Assembly: GCF_003946655.1 (NCBI RefSeq)
Contig: NZ_RHOV01000025.1
Coordinates: forward strand, 1-32,739
Length of the DNA: 32,739 bases
Source: Lapidilactobacillus achengensis
GTDB taxonomy: Bacteria > Bacillota > Bacilli > Lactobacillales > Lactobacillaceae
Direction of reading: 5' to 3'
Of this stretch, positions 29,748 to 32,739 are shown piece by piece. The notes under the pieces were generated by a model. It did no database searches and was not told the DNA's origin. It saw only the letters and a list, made by a program, of their open reading frames with translations. Position 1 is the stretch's first letter, and each line of letters begins with the position of its first letter. Both the position numbers and the translations under genes were made by a program.

Positions 29748-29817
29748 AACTTGGTGCGCTCAACGCCACGCCGTGATTCTTGTAGTCCGGGGCGCGTTGG
29801 AGCCACCAAGTTTTTTG
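29748..29817 (+). terminator. Long branched terminator of clpX
   Basis: AACTTGGTG (29748-29756) pairs with CACCAAGTT (29804-29812). Just inside, GCTCAACGC pairs with GCGTTGGAGC with one bulge. The T-run TTTTTT overlaps the stem end. The central loop is about 27 bases, unusually long for an intrinsic terminator. Confidence 0.7.
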
Positions 29818-29883
29818 GTTACTTTAGTAATGAAGTTGGTTCAGCAAGAACAAGCTGACTTCGGTTTAGAAAAGAGGGAACCC

Positions 29884-30465
29884 ATGCACGTCCAAGATAT
29901 CAAATTACTGATCAGCGCGGTGGCGCCTGAGCAGTATCCCGTCAATCAATTACCAGAGATCGCGTTGGCCGGCCGTTCCAATGTGGGCAAGTCATCTTTG
30001 ATCAATCGCTTGGTACAGCGGAAGAATTTCGCCCGCACCTCCAGCCAACCGGGCAAGACCCAAACTTTGAACTTTTATCAGTTGAATCAGGACCTGACCT
30101 TGGTGGATGTTCCTGGCTATGGTTACGCCAAGGTTTCGAAGAAGCAACGGGAGCAGTTCGGCCAAATGTGTGAGGCTTACTTTACCAGCCGCAAGCAGTT
30201 GCGCGGCGTGGTGATCTTAGTGGATGGCCGCCACGATCCGACTGACGATGACCAGACCATGTATGAGTTCGTTCATTACTATCACCATCCGATCCTCGTG
30301 GTTGCGACGAAAATGGATAAGGTGACCCGCAATCATCAGGCCGGCAATTTACAACGGATCCGCAAAGTTCTGCAAATGGACCCCGCCGATGATCTGCAAG
30401 CCTTCAGCGCCGTTTCAGACTTAGGCAAGGCCGAAGTTTGGCAATGGATCGCCGATAAAATGTAG
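29884..30465 (+). CDS. engB: Ribosome biogenesis GTPase YihA/YsxC/EngB
   Basis: An essential GTPase that binds the immature large ribosomal subunit. The 193 residues contain the P-loop GRSNVGKSS (30-38), the switch region TSSQPGKTQT, DVPGYGYA, and TKMDKV for guanine recognition. The frame opens at 29773 inside the clpX terminator, but ATG 29884 follows AGAGGGAA and yields the typical start. The clpX-engB neighbourhood is conserved in Firmicutes. No clear promoter is visible in the 66 bases after the clpX terminator. Confidence 0.95.
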   Translation: MHVQDIKLLISAVAPEQYPVNQLPEIALAGRSNVGKSSLINRLVQRKNFARTSSQPGKTQTLNFYQLNQDLTLVDVPGYGYAKVSKKQREQFGQMCEAYFTSRKQLRGVVILVDGRHDPTDDDQTMYEFVHYYHHPILVVATKMDKVTRNHQAGNLQRIRKVLQMDPADDLQAFSAVSDLGKAEVWQWIADKM

Positions 30466-30590
30466 CTTGGCTCAGCAAGTAGCGGGGATTTGACGCGGCG
30501 CGCGTCCGTCCGTTAGTGTGAACCAGTAGTCAGCGGATCATGGCGCTTTTCCTCTGTGGAAGGCGTCAGCCAATGTTTTTCAGCGAAAAT

Positions 30591-30651
30591 AAAAAAGCAG
30601 TGATCACATTTTTCCAACTTTGGGTTGGAAATGTGACTCATTGCTTTTTTT
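30591..30651 (-). terminator. Bidirectional terminator between engB and the small minus-strand gene
   Basis: A long imperfect stem (AGCAGTGATCACATTT against AAATGTGACTCATTGCT, plus TCCAAC/GTTGGA near the loop) is flanked by A6 and T7. It ends seven bases from the stop of the minus-strand gene. The engB side (30466-30590) holds only GC-rich non-coding DNA with a small GACGCG/CGCGTC stem. Confidence 0.85.
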
Positions 30652-30657
30652 GGCTGA

Positions 30658-30840
30658 TTATTTGTCTTCTTTAGCAGCTTTCGCTTCGGCGGCGGCAGCA
30701 GCTTGTTCAGCCTTTGCGGTCGCAGCTTGTTTAGCTCTGATCTGTTGTGCCATGACCCCATTTTTCTTATCTTCGGGGAGTGTGGCAAATTTATCGAACA
30801 GGCTGGTCAATTTATCATCGCGTTTCATTGTGATTGCCAT
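30658..30840 (-). CDS. Small alanine/lysine-rich protein of unknown function
   Basis: A 60-residue protein with a compact N-terminal half (MKRDDKLTSLFDKFATLPED) and a C-terminal half that is nearly all Ala, Lys, Glu and Gln, expected to form one long amphipathic helix. There is no signal peptide, membrane segment or cysteine. ATG 30840 follows GGTAGGTGACC; the GTG at 30849 is less well placed. It has its own promoter and terminator and is flanked by non-coding DNA, which supports a real single-gene unit. I do not recognise the family. A nucleic-acid-binding or stress role would be speculation. Confidence 0.7.
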   Translation of the reverse strand: MAITMKRDDKLTSLFDKFATLPEDKKNGVMAQQIRAKQAATAKAEQAAAAAEAKAAKEDK

Positions 30841-30864
30841 TTTGGTCACCTACCATTCGCCATA

Positions 30865-30892
30865 ATCATAGCATAGATCCCGCCGCCGTCAA
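30865..30892 (-). promoter_or_regulatory. Promoter of the small minus-strand gene
   Basis: On the minus strand TTGACG (30892-30887), a 16-base spacer and TATGAT (30870-30865), the latter preceded by TGC. The leader is about 20 bases, just enough for the ribosome binding site. Confidence 0.7.
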
Positions 30893-30953
30893 AGCTTTTT
30901 CTCACAGCAGAGCACATGGAGACGGCCGGCGAATCTTGGCGACAACGCGTCGG

Positions 30954-30996
30954 CTCACTCGAGCGTCGCTGGACATCAGCTAAGTCCAGGTGAGTG
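30954..30996. repeat. Hairpin-forming inverted repeat in the intergenic region
   Basis: CTGGAC and GTCCAG pair over nine bases, enclosed by TCACTC/GAGTGA. No T-run follows on either strand. It lies in a 180-base GC-rich block (30893-31070) between two divergent promoters that otherwise shows no gene. Confidence 0.55.
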
Positions 30997-31072
30997 ATCG
31001 CTGGTTTGGGTCCCAGCCCGTGGCCCAGTCGCCTGATGGTGGTCTGGCTCGGCTTATAAAAGAGCGGTAGCA

Positions 31073-31127
31073 AGAATAAATATTCATTTTAAACAATAAA
31101 TTCGGCTTTATCTTGAATATTTATAAA
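31073..31127 (+). promoter_or_regulatory. Two ARG-box-like operators upstream of the ABC ATPase
   Basis: AGAATAAATATTCA (31073-31086) matches the arginine-repressor consensus TGAATWWWWATTCA at 13 of 14 positions. TGAATATTTATAAA (31114-31127) matches at 12 of 14 and overlaps the -35 box. Taken together, ATAAATATTCA and TGAATATTTAT also form an 11-bp inverted repeat 27 bases apart. ArgR control is inferred from motif likeness only. Confidence 0.5.
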
Positions 31128-31141
31128 ATATATGCTATGAT
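31113..31141 (+). promoter_or_regulatory. Promoter of the ABC ATPase gene
   Basis: TTGAAT (31113-31118), a 17-base spacer and TATGAT (31136-31141) with an upstream TGC (extended -10). The predicted start is about 20 bases before the ATG. Confidence 0.75.
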
Positions 31142-31168
31142 TTGGTCATTCTAAAAGTGGGTGAAGAT

Positions 31169-31909
31169 ATGGAAACAATTTTGAAAACGCAGCAATTAAC
31201 TAAAAAATTTGGCGATAATCTCGTTTTAAAAGGAATCGATTCTGAAGTTCAGGCCGGACAAGTTATTGTGATCATTGGCCCCTCAGGTAGTGGGAAAAGT
31301 ACTTATCTCCGCTGTTTAAATCTCTTGGAGCAACCAACTAGTGGACAAGTTTTCTTTAAGGATCAAGAAATCAATGAGTTGGATGAGGCCCATTTGGATC
31401 AGATCCGCGAGAAAATGGGGATGGTCTTCCAATCCTTCAATCTTTTCGCTAATTATACCGTTTTGGAAAACGTCAATTTGGCGCCAATCAACGTGCAACA
31501 TCTAGATCAGGCCACGGCCAATCAACAAAGTTTGGCGTTGCTAGAACAAGTGGGGCTTGGCGACAAGGCCACCGCAACGCCAGCCAGCCTTTCTGGCGGC
31601 CAGCAACAACGGGTGGCGATCGCCCGAGCGCTGGCGATGAAACCAGATGTGATGCTCTTTGATGAGCCGACTTCCGCCTTAGATCCCGAAATGGTTGGCG
31701 AAGTCCTGAATGTGATGCGTGATTTGGCGAAAACCGGCATGACCATGGTGATCGTCACCCATGAGATGGGTTTTGCCAAGAACGTCGCCGATGAAGTTTG
31801 GTTTATGGATGACGGCCAGGTGGTTGAGCAAGGCACTCCTGAACAAGTCTTTGAACATCCCCAAGAACAGCGGACCCAAGATTTTCTGTCAAAAGTCTTG
31901 GTCAGCTAA
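31169..31909 (+). CDS. Amino acid ABC transporter ATP-binding protein (orphan)
   Basis: The energising subunit of a polar or basic amino acid importer of the GlnQ/ArtR type. The 246 residues hold Walker [10 protein letters not shown] (37-45), the Q-loop in [10 protein letters not shown], the signature LSGGQQQR (from 141), Walker [12 protein letters not shown], and the H-loop in [11 protein letters not shown] 31169 follows GTGGGTGAAG. No permease or binding-protein gene is adjacent, and a terminator follows at once, so it must serve permeases encoded elsewhere or act alone. The ARG-like boxes at its promoter suggest arginine or a related substrate, by inference. Confidence 0.9.
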   Translation: METILKTQQLTKKFGDNLVLKGIDSEVQAGQVIVIIGPSGSGKSTYLRCLNLLEQPTSGQVFFKDQEINELDEAHLDQIREKMGMVFQSFNLFANYTVLENVNLAPINVQHLDQATANQQSLALLEQVGLGDKATATPASLSGGQQQRVAIARALAMKPDVMLFDEPTSALDPEMVGEVLNVMRDLAKTGMTMVIVTHEMGFAKNVADEVWFMDDGQVVEQGTPEQVFEHPQEQRTQDFLSKVLVS

Positions 31910-31910
31910 T

Positions 31911-31941
31911 AAAAAAGAATCCCAGCTTGGGATTCTTTTTT
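31911..31941 (+). terminator. Terminator of the ABC ATPase gene, bidirectional
   Basis: AAAAAAGAATCCCA pairs with TGGGATTCTTTTTT perfectly across a three-base loop. A- and T-runs on both sides permit use in both directions. Confidence 0.95.
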
Positions 31942-32044
31942 GCTGGAGAACATTGTTTCGGTCCCGGATCTTGGCGAAGGTGGTGGGGGCGTTTCGGCTA
32001 ACCGCGTCTGACGGAATAACTGGCCGCTGCTTGCGCTGTGCGTA

Positions 32045-32248
32045 GCGTTGGTGGTTGGCAGATGTGGTAGGGCTCCAGGTCGGGCTGGGGGTGGTGGAAC
32101 GCGGCGGGCGTCACTTTGAGCTTCGCGAAACCCGCGCGAATCTCAAAGCTGAGCCTTATTCTAGGCGGCAGAGCCGCCAAGAATAATATCGCGGCTGACT
32201 CACCCCCAGCCCGACCTTCCGCCAGACAGATAAACAGCCCACCAACGC
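32045..32248. repeat. Nested Y-shaped inverted repeat
   Basis: An outer 10-bp stem (GCGTTGGTGG, 32045-32054, with 32239-32248) encloses a perfect 17-bp stem (32077-32093 with 32201-32217). Inside are two hairpins of the same design. Hairpin one (32114-32148) has 7 bp, a mismatch, then 6 bp. Hairpin two (32156-32186) also has 7 bp, a mismatch, then 6 bp, with a three-base loop. The whole could fold as a three-way junction on either strand. Confidence 0.8.
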
Positions 32249-32260
32249 CAGAGTGTGAGC

Positions 32261-32358
32261 CGACCTGGGTAGCTTCTGAGCATTAGCCTAGCAATTGTTT
32301 TGGAAGCCGTACTTTGCTTCCAGAACAATTACGTAGCTAAGCGGAAGAAGCTAGGTCG
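32261..32358. repeat. Long imperfect palindrome
   Basis: The arms 32261-32306 and 32316-32358 are inverse copies, with CGACCT, AGCTTCT, TTAGC and AATTGTTTTGGAAGC (one G-U) paired in order and two small unmatched patches. The loop is about nine bases. No T-run follows, so it is not a terminator. Confidence 0.75.
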
Positions 32359-32637
32359 ACGAACACGTTTCAACGCCACGCTCCGCTCCAGCCGCTCAAA
32401 GCTGCTAGCTCAACGACACCAACGCCACGCTGCCAGTTTCGCCCGGTCAGCCTGGCTGATCGCCAGAGTTCGTCCAGCCCAAACCGTTGGCAAAATTCTG
32501 GTTAGGTTGATGGGCAAAGTCGGCTCGCTGTGTTCGTACGCAAGTTCCTCCGGCGAATTGAGTTGCTAAAGCAGAACTCACCGGCAGCGCGCGTTGGCGT
32601 AAAGTTTAAGTGGGTGGAATTGTTGAAGATAAAAAGG

Positions 32638-32698
32638 GAGCGATTCCCTTTATGCTAGAATAGTAATTGACAAAACAACTTTCTAGGAGGAATCGCTC
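32638..32698 (+). promoter_or_regulatory. Dyad that can hide the transposase ribosome binding site; internal promoter
   Basis: GAGCGATTCC (32638-32647) pairs with GGAATCGCTC (32689-32698), and CTAGAA (32655-32660) with TTCTAG (32681-32686). The ribosome binding site AGGAGG (32685-32690) lies in the right arm. An extended -10 (TGCTAGAAT, 32653-32661) would start RNA near 32668, after the left arm. Only RNA entering from outside would carry both arms. Confidence 0.65.
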
Positions 32699-32739
32699 TT
32701 GAAATCTATTCTACAACAAATCAACACAGAATTGTTAAC
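32699..32739 (+). CDS. 5' end of a putative transposase (partial)
   Basis: A TTG start at 32699 lies eight bases after AGGAGG and encodes MKSILQQINTELL before the window ends. Thirteen residues do not identify a family. The IS-like upstream control region is the main argument. It may belong to the ISLre2/UPF0236 group. Confidence 0.45.
   Translation, partial: MKSILQQINTELL

Larger units (their letters stand above)
31942..32600. other. Gene-free GC-rich stretch with inverted repeats
   Basis: About 660 bases without a convincing gene. A frame at 32300-32569 is open, but it lacks a ribosome binding site and has an Arg/Ser/Leu-rich content typical of chance frames in GC-rich DNA. The stretch holds the structured repeats at 32045-32248 and 32261-32358, and a smaller GAGTT/AACTC hairpin (32561-32580) near its end. 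It lies between a terminator and an IS start, so it may be degraded mobile DNA or a structured element. Confidence 0.6.
32604..32739 (+). mobile_element. Start of a second insertion sequence (ISLre2/UPF0236-like, tentative)
   Basis: Composition drops from GC-rich to AT-rich near 32604. A short promoter, a regulatory dyad and a coding start follow. The N-terminal residues recall lactobacillar UPF0236/ISLre2 transposases, but the match is from memory over 13 residues. The exact left end cannot be set without the other terminus. Confidence 0.4.

Noticed and set aside
30846-31073. Minus-strand frame of 75 codons upstream of the small protein gene
   Set aside because: It covers the promoter and leader of the small gene, has no ribosome binding site, and overlaps a hairpin; likely chance.
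32300-32569. Open frame of 89 codons on the plus strand in the GC-rich gap
   Set aside because: No ribosome binding site, it starts within an arm of a palindrome, and its composition (Arg, Ser, Leu, Ala) is that of random GC-rich DNA.
31942-32600. tRNA, rRNA fragment or CRISPR array in the gene-free stretch
   Set aside because: No regularly spaced repeats, no T-loop or cloverleaf signature, no rRNA-like sequence recognised.

Overview
The window is chromosomal DNA from a low-to-mid GC Firmicute, almost certainly a member of the Lactobacillaceae. The evidence is the gene order (UPF0223 - inositol monophosphatase family - typA - ftsW - ylbG - rsmD - coaD - sepM-like - comEA - comEC - holA - rpsT/rpsO, then tuf - tig - clpX - engB), strong GGAGG ribosome binding sites, frequent GTG/TTG starts, and protein sequences typical of lactobacilli. 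I cannot fix the genus.

Layout. 1-149: right-hand tip of an insertion sequence (ISL3-like, tentative) whose transposase points out of the window. 150-2952: possible short leader ORF, Mg2+ P-type ATPase mgtA and its terminator. 2981-8285: pyruvate dehydrogenase operon pdhA-pdhB-pdhC-pdhD, with a candidate cre site and a dyad upstream and a terminator downstream. 8406-11517: UPF0223 protein, inositol monophosphatase family enzyme and translational GTPase TypA/BipA. 11536-15424: ftsW, ylbG, rsmD, coaD and a PDZ/Lon-type protease of the YlbL/SepM family. 15464-19539: comEA, comEC (DNA uptake; no comEB between them) and holA, with an unusually long comEC/holA overlap. 19664-20536: convergent rpsT, then divergent rpsO. 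20576-25429: pnp, an RNase J2-like gene and a TPR protein. 25512-29817: tuf, tig and clpX, each with its own promoter and terminator. 29884-30465: engB. 30658-30840: a small Ala/Lys-rich protein on the minus strand. 31073-31941: an amino-acid-type ABC ATPase without permease, behind two ARG-box-like operators. 31942-32600: a 660-base gene-free, GC-rich stretch full of inverted repeats. 32638-32739: start of a second IS (ISLre2/UPF0236-like, tentative).

Most of the window is conserved core genome: central carbon metabolism (PDH), translation and ribosome assembly (typA, rpsT, rpsO, tuf, engB, rsmD), RNA decay (pnp, RNase J2), protein folding and degradation (tig, clpX), cell division (ftsW), CoA synthesis (coaD) and competence (comEA/comEC). 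The unusual material lies at the two IS-bounded edges. These are a leader ORF with an acidic/proline run placed directly before the mgtA ribosome binding site; a paired arginine-type operator at an orphan ABC ATPase; a Y-shaped nested inverted repeat (32045-32248) followed by a second long imperfect palindrome (32261-32358); and a hairpin that would hide the second transposase's ribosome binding site only in read-through transcripts. I see no defence system, CRISPR array, prophage, tRNA or rRNA.
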